From Symsagittifera roscoffensis (lineage: Eukaryota; Xenacoelomorpha; Acoela; Convolutidae): DNA of 64,000 nucleotides. The notes below the pieces were generated by a model. That model was not told where the DNA came from and searched no databases. It was given only the letters and a program-made list of their open reading frames with translations. Positions 35,729 through 44,900 of this stretch are shown here, piece by piece (position 1 is the stretch's first letter; each line of letters starts with the position of its first letter). The stretch is taken from NCBI RefSeq assembly GCF_963678635.1, contig NC_087063.1:11570368-11634367 (forward strand), read 5' to 3'. The position numbers and the translations under genes are program-made.

Positions 35729-35936
35729 GGCTCTTTTTCCTTTTCCTCCCACCTGCAATTTTTTACAAGTAAAGTTACCATTCACATTGTCCGATCATTA
35801 TGAAAATTGACATGCGGACTAATTAGGATGAACCAAACACATTTAATCTTCATATTTAACCTTGTAAAACCACTCGTTACACCATAAAATTGATGGTCGT
35901 GGGAGGTGGGGGGGGGGGGTTTAAGGAAAAAGAGCC
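35729..35936. mobile_element. MITE family B with 8-bp TSD AAACTGTT
   Basis: Perfect duplication AAACTGTT. Sits just downstream of the broken His exon; counterpart in the right arm at 54857-55063. Confidence 0.95.
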
Positions 35937-36054
35937 AAACTGTTTTTTGTTCTGTCCGCGCTTCCTCTTCAATATTAGAAGCCTTAAAACGAAAAAAGAT
36001 TAAAACTGAAATTGGAAAAAGAAAAGATGCATTGAAAGAGCTGGAAAAACAGAC

Positions 36055-36282
36055 AACTGCGGAAGAATCTTTGAGCGACACAACGCAGTTGTATCTTAGC
36101 ACGGTGTATCTTGAAATTATTGTGCCACCACAATGAGACAGGCTGTCTTTATTTGGGTCGATTGCAGGGTACCTGAATTCACGCATCACTTCAACAAAGA
36201 ACTTCCTCTGGCTGTCGGGAACACAGCCATTGCAGATCCTTTTATCACAATGTTCTCCAGTTTGCTAATGTACATTTTATTT
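36055..36282 (-). pseudogene. Protease His exon, in line with the gene but broken
   Basis: Homologous to the intact exon at 54507-54738 (+). Here one A is missing after GGAGAAC, shifting the frame before RICNG. The bases that encode the T-A-A-H-C active-site segment are replaced and three bases shorter (reads TVLRYNCVV). The catalytic His is therefore absent. Acceptor TTTTTCAATGCAG is kept. In this orientation it would precede the exons at 34995-30439, so the gene as assembled would not give an active protease unless another His exon is used. Confidence 0.8.
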
Positions 36283-36439
36283 CTGCATTGAAAAATGAAA
36301 AAATATATAATTTAAGTCTTTAAATACTTTATTAAAATCAATTATTTTGACATATTTGTTCACTTGTTCAGTTCATGCTGTTAAGTTGTTTTTTTTTTCA
36401 ATTAGTAACTGCATATCGAAAAAAATTATATATCCCATT

Positions 36440-36557
36440 TGCTCTTTTATCCCATTAGTCTGTATGTGAATTTTCATAACAATCGGATAATGTGATCCGC
36501 AAGTTTGCATGTAAAAATTTGCAGGTGGGGTGAGGGGGGGGGAAAGGAAAAAGAGCC
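36440..36557. mobile_element. MITE family B, internally deleted
   Basis: About 118 bp, keeping both ends (TGCTCTTTTATCC and GGAAAAAGAGCC) and the GACTAATG-like interior. Flanking octamers ATCCCATT and GACCCATT match at 6 of 8. Confidence 0.7.
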
Positions 36558-36623
36558 GACCCATTCCGCTGAATAATTGTCGAACATTTTTTGGTTGAAA
36601 ACAAAAAAAAACTGCTTGCTCAC

Positions 36624-36921
36624 CAGGGGCGGATTTGGGGGGGGGGGGGAGGGGTACGGACGCCTCCTCCTCAGGGATTCGACCCCATGCCGACCCAAAG
36701 GGGCCCCCCTTTGGTACATTTTAAGAAATCCATTTTTGGTGACGGACCCTTAAATTTTTCTAAAGGCGCCTTCGGCGCCAATATATACTAACTTTGAGAG
36801 GGGGAGAGCTTTTTTTGAAAATTTTCCAAAAAGTGCCCAATAACAGCTTTTTGGTGCTTTAGGAGAGCTAAAAAAAGGTCGTCAAAATTTTCGAAATTTT
36901 TTTGAAAATCCGCCCCCCCCC
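36624..36921. mobile_element. hAT-like MITE, CAGGGGCGGAT end
   Basis: Starts CAGGGGCGGATTTGGGG and ends AAATCCGCCCCCCCC, an imperfect inverted pair with G/C slippage. CAGGGGCGGAT-type ends are common in hAT-derived short elements. No 8-bp target duplication is convincing. Part of it recurs inverted at 54156-54297 in the right arm, and its end resembles 61690-61740. Confidence 0.5.
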
Positions 36922-37349
36922 GTCGTGAAAAACCTAGATCAGTCCTATGCCTTATTTGTCGCTATGCCTTATTTGCTTGAAACTAGACACAAAATTCAAA
37001 AAAGTATTGATTTTTCTCGACACTAAATAATTTTAATTATAAAATTTCTCAGTGCTGTTTGAATCAAGATTGAAAGGGCTTTATTTCAATATTCAAACTT
37101 TATTTCGAAAGATCTTTCTTCACGACCCATTTCGATGACTATTTGTGGTACCTGATTTTGCGTGGAACACAAAAAAGAAAAAACTAAAACACACCCGAGT
37201 ACAAAGTTTCTTCCTCATTTTTCAAAATTTCGAAACAAAAATAACGATAACTCTGTGTTTGGCAAACTGAATGAGCTGCCTTTTGTCATTTTGTGTGGTT
37301 GAGATGGCAAGCAGCAAAATGTTAACTAACAAAACTTGAAGAAAAAAAT
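36922..37349. other. Unique flank before the 14.9-kb element
   Basis: AT-rich, no gene or repeat recognised. Ends in an A run and AAATT directly before the left LTR. Confidence 0.5.
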
Positions 37350-38253
37350 TGTGCCAGTCGGTCATATTCGGAAGTTTGACCTTGAGAGAAGCAAAAAACA
37401 CTTGATTTTGGAGTGAAATTTAGTTTTTCAAAATTTCGAATGGAACCTGTCATGCACGATTTTCTCGCGATAACTGAAAATCAGAAAAGAGAAGTCAGAA
37501 CGATCGAGTGACAATCGCGGGAAAGTTGCTAGAAAAATCAGTGGGAAATTGCTATTCGCAATTTCAGTAGCAATAATAATCGAGAGTAGAGCTGTCCCAT
37601 CTGAAACAGAGACGAGCGCATTCCCACGAACTGGATTGTTGTGACTGGAGTACTATTATTAACTGGACCAGAGTGAACCTTCGGTGGAAAGGTGGACAGC
37701 TGGAGTGTCCCAATGGTTCACGAGAACTCACAGTCTAGAGTACAAACTTGTTCTTGTTATTAAAACTGACTAACATTAAACTCATTTTAGTTACTTTATT
37801 GATTCTTGAGTTGCTCACCGACTTATTTACTTCCTGGTTCTTGAGCGTGCTACAATGTGAGTACTAATTTAAATTTCTAGAGTGTGTTTTATGATCATTA
37901 TGTTGAGGTAAGGCGAGTTTTAGGTTGATCCATCTGAAATGGATCAAAGTTCCACTGTCTAATAAAAAGTAACTTAACGGATTGTTCCAACCCGGTTTTT
38001 AACGGCGTTCATGTATTTTGGGTATCTAGAGACCTGAGTATGGGGACGTTATTAATTCTAGAGTGGGGGGATATTTTAGTAGTAGCCTTTAAGCTGTAAC
38101 GGGTCGTAGTCTCATGTCACAAGCGAACCGAATTGGCTCCGACTGATTTGAGGTACAAAAACACAAGAGATAGTGTCCCTGACTCTTGAGCCAATGGTTA
38201 TAGGGCCTATTTTTCTTAAGCCTCATGTGTGACTGCAGTAGACGAATGTTACA
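37350..38253 (+). repeat. 5' LTR (904 bp)
   Basis: Starts TGTGCC and ends GTTACA. Contains AATAAA at about 37970, and a strong splice-donor match GAG/GTAAGG with the cut at 37907/37908. Differs from the 3' LTR at three positions seen by eye (CCT/CTT near 37679, A/G near 37897, G/A near 38065). Confidence 0.95.
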
Positions 38254-39779
38254 TAGTGTTTTTATGGCGCTCCTGGGTGTTTACGACATCAAGACTACGG
38301 AGTCGAACCCACTTGAGACAGCTTCGGGCTGAATGCCCATTCTAGAGTACCGGCGGTACGGTTCGACAGGAACGTGCAAACCTTCCGGTTGTACCGTGAT
38401 AGCTTTTTAAGAAAACTCAAGAAAACTTCCTGGTACGCTCTCCGAACGAGGCTTAGCTAACCGAGTAAAGGGGGGCAACTAGGGGGACAAAAACACGAGC
38501 AAAAAGACAAAAAGCGAAACAAAAACCATAAAACGAAAAAAGACAGTGACTTTGACACCAGATTAGATGGATCAAACCTTTATATTAATTAAATAGTATA
38601 CCCAGACTGTTTTACAAGTTCGATCGTTTCGATCAACCTAGCAATTTAACCCAGTAACCTCAATAAAGAGCCCGAGTGTGGGGCGTTGTCAAGGGTTTTT
38701 AGATAGCTTGGAACTTAGCTGGACAACAAGGAGACTTGACTGGAAGAGGTGACCAGCCGAGTGGGAAAGTGGTTCAGGAGCACTTGAGCTGAACCAATAG
38801 GAGACTTGACTGGAAGAGGTGACCAGCCGAGTGGGAAAGTGGTTCAGGAGCACTTGAGCTGAACCAATAGGAGACTGGACTGGAACAGGTGACCAGTCGA
38901 GTGGGAAAGCAGCCAAGAAGGATTTGGCAATTCTCGAGTTCTCAAGTTGGGCAGAACGGGTATCGTTAAAATCCACATCACATTATAGGAGATAAGTGTA
39001 AAATAGGATAAGCGACATCCCCCGGTTTTGAGGAACGTTTTTACTTGAGCAGGCCTGGAGACAGGTCTACGGTTTTCTCTTGAGAGGTTTAGCACCCGGC
39101 GCTTAAGGTAATTTTAGGCTTAAGAAGGGGGGCTAAAAAGGGGGGAGGTTAGAAGGGGGGCTGGTTAAGTTAGAGGTTGGCGGTTGTAAATTGTAAAAAG
39201 GGGGAAATTAGAGTAACTAACTAGTCGACATCGTTGACTTAGTTACATTAGACATTAACACGCGTTGGTAATATTAGGTGGATATCGAAACTTGAACCCG
39301 AGTTAAGGAAGGTACCCTGGTCGGATTGGTAGGGGGGAAGGGACATAGACCGTTTTTGTAATATCCCATAAGATCGCTAGCAGGGGGGAAGGAAACGCGT
39401 GACAATTAGGTACCAGACATTTTTTTAGATAGAAGGTAGACATTTGTCACCTTTGAATTTTAGGTGGGCTCATCTTTCTGTTTTTATTACTTTTTCTTGC
39501 TTAGATTTTTGTTGCATTTTGGTGAGGATTTGTGTTAAAATTTTGTACGAACAGGTGATCACAAGATACCTGCGCACAGGTTTTGGTCTCAAGTTACTTG
39601 GAACATTGAAATAGAGGTAGCCAAAAAGAGAAATAAGAAAAAGGGGGTCAACATTTGGCTTTTAAGAGAGGATTTTGGGAAAATTTTACTAGAGCTGGAG
39701 TGGTGGTACAAGGTACAGTGAATCAAGAAGTCCCCATAACGAAGAGGAACGAAGTCCCACCACCCAGACACTTGTCAAC
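38254..39779 (+). other. Leader of the 14.9-kb element
   Basis: Homologous to 5561-4046 of the gag-bearing element. A possible primer-binding site is TGGCGCTCCTGGGTG at 38265, 11 bp inside the LTR; I cannot match it to a specific tRNA. Three direct repeats of 70 bp begin at 38731, 38801 and 38871 (GAGACTTGACTGGAAGAGG; the third is partial and diverged). No ORF is conserved between the two leaders. Confidence 0.75.
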
Positions 39780-40375
39780 AGTCTTGGGACAGTGGTCTTG
39801 GGACAGGGTCTTGGGACAGAGTCTTGGGACAAGGGTCTTGGGACAGGGTCTTGGGACAAGGTCTTGGGACAAGGTCTTGGGACAAGGGTCTTAGGACAGG
39901 GTCTTGGGACAAGGTCTTGGGACAAGGTCTTGGGACAGGGTCTTGGGACAAGGTCTTGGGACAAGGTCTTGGGACAAGGTCTTGGGACAGGGTCTTGGGA
40001 CAAGGTCTTGGGACAAGGGTCTTGGGACAGGGTCTTGGGACAGGGTCTTGGGACAGGGTCTTGGGACAAGGGTCTTGGGACAGGGTCTTGGGACAGGGTC
40101 TTGGGACAGGGTCTTGGGACAGGGTCTTGGGACAGGGTCTTGGGACAAGGTCTTGGGAGGAGGGTCTTGGGACAGGGTCTTGGGACAGGGTCTTGGGACA
40201 GGGGTCTTGGGACAGTAGTCTTGGGACACTAGTCTTGGGACACTAGTCTTGGGACAGTAGTCTTGGGACACTAGTCTTGGGACACTAGTCTTGGGACAGT
40301 AGTCTGAGGACAGTAGTTTTGGGACACTAGTCTTGGGACAGTAGTCTTGGGACACTAGCCTCGGGACACTAGCCG
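39780..40375 (+). repeat. Minisatellite array, core TCTTGGGACA, 13-14 bp units
   Basis: About 44 units of TCTTGGGACA plus 3-4 variable bases (AGGG, AAGG, GTAG, CTAG). The first two thirds use A/G spacers and the last third uses TAG spacers. The array ends three bases before the first ATG upstream of ORF1. Same core as the array at 2706-4045, but the unit length differs (13-14 against 14-15), so the predicted peptides differ completely. This argues the array acts as nucleic acid, not protein. Confidence 0.95.
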
Positions 40376-40381
40376 AAATGG

Positions 40382-41470
40382 ATGGAACCGGATCGAACAA
40401 CACCACCGGAAACCAGGACTGGCAATCGTAAACGCACAGGCATGAGGTACAACAGGTACGGGGATGACTTCTTGATCGATAAGATACAGCCAGACAAATT
40501 GGGCGAGGAATTACTGAAGGCAGGCGAATTGGAAGCCGGAGAGGAATGGCAGGTCATTGATGATGGTGGTCATTATCCGCAGGATGATTACTCGACGCCA
40601 GAAGTAGAAACGGATCTCGAACAGAGTGAGATAGAGAGGAGGGAGAACACGAACTTGAGGATTCTAGAGTGGATGCGTGATGTCAAAGACGAGAGCCGCG
40701 AAGGACAAAGCATTCAGCAAGTCGATGTATCAGCAGCAAATTACATGAAGACAGAAGACCCTCTTTTCGGATGGACGGCAACGGACAGGCCACTACGCGT
40801 TCCTCAGGACAATTCAAACCCGACAACATCGACGGGGACGTCGATAAATATTTTTGTCCGGGGAGTGGGGGTAGGACTTACCCACACCGAAAATTTGATG
40901 ATAAAGAAGCTCAAGGAAGTGAGAGAAACGAGTGAATTGGAACTGGAGGAAGAAGATCCAGAGCCTACTATAGGTCGGAATTTCAAAACGAAATTCGAAA
41001 TACCCAAAGAATACTCGGAGAACATCATGATAACGGATAGCGACTTCATCCTGTCAAACAGGACCAGCGCGATCTGCATCACGGCGGACATGAGTTTCAA
41101 ATCAAGATTGGAAGCTGACTTCAAAAGAGAGTACCAGAATGTAGAGTTTCTGTTCAGACAGAGACCAGGACTGGGAGGGATGGCAGCGCTTCCACCGTCA
41201 GTGGCACAAGTCCCGGGCAAATATCTGTGCTTCCTAGTAACGAGGGTCAATGACAGGAACACAATTGATCCCGAACACGTGATATTGGCACTAACAAGAT
41301 TACGAGACTTCATGATTGAAAGAGGGATAACAGAGGTCTCAATGCCGGTGTATGACCCAAACAGGGGCAAACTGAGCCCGAGGGAATTGTGCGCTATCCT
41401 ACATGTGGTCTTTGCAGAAACTGAGATAATGGTGTATCTCCATAGGAAGTATTACTTGAGCATCGCCTGA
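40382..41470 (+). CDS. ORF1, macro-domain-like C-terminus
   Basis: 362 codons, ATG at 40382. An earlier ATG at 40378 in another frame gives a 17-codon ORF overlapping the start. The N-terminal 200 residues are acidic and disordered-looking. Residues about 218-356 follow the layout of a macro domain of the TARG1/OARD1 type: SAICITADMS strand, an amphipathic helix (SRLEADFKREY), YLCFLVTRVNDR strand, a long helix, GITEVSMPVYD strand and a final helix plus strand. In TARG1 catalysis uses a Lys after the FLVT-like strand and an Asp after SMP. Here these are Arg and Gly, and the glycine loop that holds ADP-ribose is missing. If the fold is right it is probably a non-catalytic binding module. Not Gag-like: no zinc knuckle. 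Confidence 0.65.
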   Translation: MEPDRTTPPETRTGNRKRTGMRYNRYGDDFLIDKIQPDKLGEELLKAGELEAGEEWQVIDDGGHYPQDDYSTPEVETDLEQSEIERRENTNLRILEWMRDVKDESREGQSIQQVDVSAANYMKTEDPLFGWTATDRPLRVPQDNSNPTTSTGTSINIFVRGVGVGLTHTENLMIKKLKEVRETSELELEEEDPEPTIGRNFKTKFEIPKEYSENIMITDSDFILSNRTSAICITADMSFKSRLEADFKREYQNVEFLFRQRPGLGGMAALPPSVAQVPGKYLCFLVTRVNDRNTIDPEHVILALTRLRDFMIERGITEVSMPVYDPNRGKLSPRELCAILHVVFAETEIMVYLHRKYYLSIA

Positions 41471-41989
41471 GTCGGGTACATGGGGGTATCGAGTCGGGTG
41501 TGAGGGAGGAGTCTTGAGTTAGGTACTGGGGTGCGGCGCAGGTAAAGGGATCTTAAGATATGATTGGCATGACAATTAAATTTTAAAACGAGTTAACGGT
41601 GCTAAAACATAAAATGAATCTGCATGCTTTTAAGGGAATTCCAATTGAATTGTTTTAAGTGATATGAAAATGATAAGATTTTAACCATACTGGTAATAGG
41701 GGGGTCTCTAGGTTAGGAACATGACATGTCAAGTTTCAATATGCTTTCTGTTTTCAGATCAAGTTTGAAAAACAAAGTTGAAAATCCAACTATACTCAAG
41801 CGAGAAACAGAGAGAGAAACCTTGATTGAACTCGCGATAATCGGCACTTACAGCAAGTATTTGCAAGGGAACATTTCGAGAGAATTCTTGAGTTGGGTAA
41901 TACTTGAGTCGGTAAGGTAATTCTTGAGCTGGTAAGGTAATTCTTGAGCTGGTTAACACATACCTGTATACATCCCGAAGTCACGAAGA
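41471..41989 (+). other. Spacer between ORF1 and ORF2
   Basis: 519 bp without a meaningful ORF. It contains a strong splice-acceptor match (GCTTTCTGTTTTCAG, cut at 41757/41758) and two to three short repeats of GTAAGGTAATTCTTGAGCTG at about 41908-41955. The acceptor would allow ORF2 to be translated from a spliced subgenomic RNA, using a donor such as GAG/GTAAGG in the LTR. Confidence 0.5.
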
Positions 41990-44900
41990 ATGGCAGACCG
42001 ATTATGGAAATCCGTGCCCGCGGCCCTGAAGAAGCCCACTCTTGATGAGCTGTACAGACGCCTGAGGGACTTGGACTACACCCAAATAGACGAGAGAATG
42101 GCGGTGATGCTGAATGCCATCCTCCAGTTGGAGGACCATGGTGAGTGCAGGGAGTCTGCAACGGAGGCTGTCTTGATGATCGGCTACACCACCGAGGGAA
42201 TATCGAACCAAGAACAGACCAGATGGTTGTCTTGGAATGTGGATGGAGGAGTAAGGGGTTTTGACTTGGCAAGGAATCCTGGCCTGAATAACAATACCAA
42301 ATATGGCGCAGGGGAATTCCCACTACCGACTAGGCCAACAGTAAGATCCACAAGCCAGAGCTCGAGTAGGGTGCCATCGATGTCACGAACGCAACAGACG
42401 ACCGAGGCATATCCGGATCTAGGTGTTCTAAAGAAAGAGCTCGAGAAGACGCAGAAGGAAAGGAATAAGGCGAACCTCGATCGGGATCAGGCAAAGCTGG
42501 ATCGGGAGAAGGTTCAGCTGGAAAGGGACCAGGCGGTCAACGAGCGAGACCAGGCTCTGAGGTTGCTTGAGATGCAAAAAGCTGAACATCAACAGGAGTT
42601 AAGGGTGCGGGAGAACGCCGCAAATCGTGATCAACTGAGGTCGGAATTGGACAGAATAGAACAACGACAACGCGAGGTTGATGCACAGAAGGGAGCCAGG
42701 CCGAAGGAGCGAGTGGTCACCAGCTCGAGGCCAGAGTCACGTATGGAGGTGGATGAAGCCCCCAGAGCAAGAGCACGGTTCAACCTTGACCGCGAGGCCC
42801 GAGAACACATGAGTGAAGGGTTGGAAGTCTGGATACCGAATGACGCAACGTCTTCCTTGCGTAGCCTAGAGACGCAACCCATACGCCCACTGATGGATGT
42901 GGAGCTGCCGGGATATACCCCAACCTCGACCTCGAGTGACAGTCAGGTGAGCGGCGGCTCATCGCGTCTGAAAGAACTGGGCGAGAGATTGCGACAAAAG
43001 AGTCGTGAGAGTTCGGCAAGACCGGAGCTTCCCCCGACGTGGAGGGAACAGCCGGTTAGGAGTGTCGTGATCTCGAGTTATAAGAAGAATACAGAGGGGA
43101 GGTACCACAGGCACAATCGGCTGGACTGGAGTGCGGAGCAGAAAGCTAGGAGAGACTGCTTTCATGATGCGGCCTGGGTGCAGTACTTGGCGCCACCCCG
43201 GGTACCAGAAGGTGCGGTTCACCTAATCGTAGGGGACAGCCTGGTGCGGGTGTTGACCCGGATCCGATCGCACTGGCAGACGGGAATCTTGAGTTTCGCT
43301 GGAGCTGCCACGCCACAGATGTTGGCAACGCTTGACATGGTGGGGATGACCAAAGTATACACGGTGACCCTGATGGTCGGGACCAACGATGTATCAAGGG
43401 GTGAAGCGAGGAAAATAACAAGGCTGCACGATAAGGTGAGCTGCCTTCTTGAGGAACTGAGGATTCAGATGGACCCCATCCTGTTGACGATATGTACTGT
43501 CCCCTACAACATGATGTTTGATCAGCACGCCTTGGAGATGAACGAGAAGGTGCGGAACCTAAACAAGGTGATAAGAGACATCCACCGGAAGAGTGTGCTC
43601 CCTGTCAGACTGTTGGACGTGGCAGAGCGCATGGAGAAAGAGGGATTCCCTGAAGACACCTCCAATGATGGAATCCATTTTGATAGACCAAGGGGAGCAG
43701 AGTGGCTAAACGACGTCTTCCAAGAACACATAAACGCGCTAGAGGCGGATCTGCTAGAGACAGCCCAATTCACATTAGGACCACCTCCGAACCCACCATT
43801 CCTTGCCTCAAGGGCCTTGTCTGGTCGCTTGGGACCGAGAATTGACACTAGAGACAGTTCTAGGAGCAGCCAGACCAGATTGCAGAGTGCCACGCCAATG
43901 GAGTCTGAGGAGGTGACGTCATCAACACCTCCAAGCTCGGCGATATCCTCAGTGGTAGTGGCGGAGAGCAAACGGGAAAAGAAGTCTATGGAGACCGCTC
44001 GCTTGAGATATCCTGAGAAGGTGAAAGAACTGGATCTAGAGAGTTTGGAATGCAGGCGAGAATTGGCGGAAACCCTGGGGATCGAACGAGTGTCACACGA
44101 GGATTTGAATAGGCATCATTGCGTGGACTGGTTGAAAGCTCATGAGGCGCACTTCTCGAGAGCGAAGTTGATGGAGACCACAGACCTGACTGGAATTCCC
44201 ACAAAAGCGATCATGGGACCCATTAACTACAGACCTCTCAAGCTGCTGGGGAGTCCTGGACTTATAGCAGAACCTCCCAAGCACCGAACTAGCATCGCCA
44301 GGATCAGGTTGGCAACCCCGGCACAGTTAAAGGTGGTAGACAAGCTACTCAATCCGGGAGGAACGGGATTGCCAGATGCCGCTTACGAAGGCTCGAAATT
44401 GGCGGAAAATCCCAGGTACGGGAAGCCCTGTGGGAGTACCCAGCTGGCCAAAACCCTGGCAGTTTATGATAGAGCAGATCCAGCTGCTGCGAGAGTAGTC
44501 ATTGTGGCGGGATCAGACTTCGAAGGAACGTCTCCCAAGTTGTTCTGGCCGGAGACTTTGATATACTCTTTGCCAGGAGCTGAATTAAATCAGATGTTAA
44601 CTCTGGTGGTGGCAATAAAGTCGGAGATGCCCTGTGAACCTGAGCTGCTATTGTTTGCAGGAATGAATGATCACCTGCACGCGATGGGACTTCTTGAGCA
44701 ACTAAAGGGCGATGAAATTCCGACATCGAGGAAGATATGGGAAGCCATTCAAGCGTTGTTTGCGGCGATGAATGAAGTGCAAGAGAATGTTGTCTCGAGA
44801 TTCGGGTCCAAGACGAAGGCGGTGTTTACCACATCCCCTGGATACGCGAATATGCCACCCGCCCTACAGTTCGTGTACGCGGTCTTGATCCTGATAGCAG

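Larger units (their letters stand above)
35034..36767. repeat. Left arm of large inverted duplication
   Basis: Reverse complement of 54152-55765 with a few percent divergence by eye. Contains in order a family A MITE, two family B MITEs, the broken protease His exon, a deleted family B MITE and part of the hAT-like element. Homology stops exactly at the left end of the MITE at 35034. On the other side it stops within the hAT-like element near TCTAAAGG at 36767. Confidence 0.85.

Noticed and set aside
36591-36791. Gly/Pro-rich frame near 36.6 kb
   Set aside because: Lies in the hAT-like MITE with G runs; repeated inverted in the right arm as non-coding repeat.
38265-38285. Definite primer-binding site for the 14.9-kb element
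   Set aside because: TGGCGCTCCTGGGTG starts like one, but it is 11 bp from the LTR and I cannot match it to a tRNA 3' end, so it is only mentioned as possible.
39689-40406. Frames of 104-171 codons on both strands through the second minisatellite
   Set aside because: Same reason: low-complexity readthrough on both strands. None joins ORF1 in frame without a stop.
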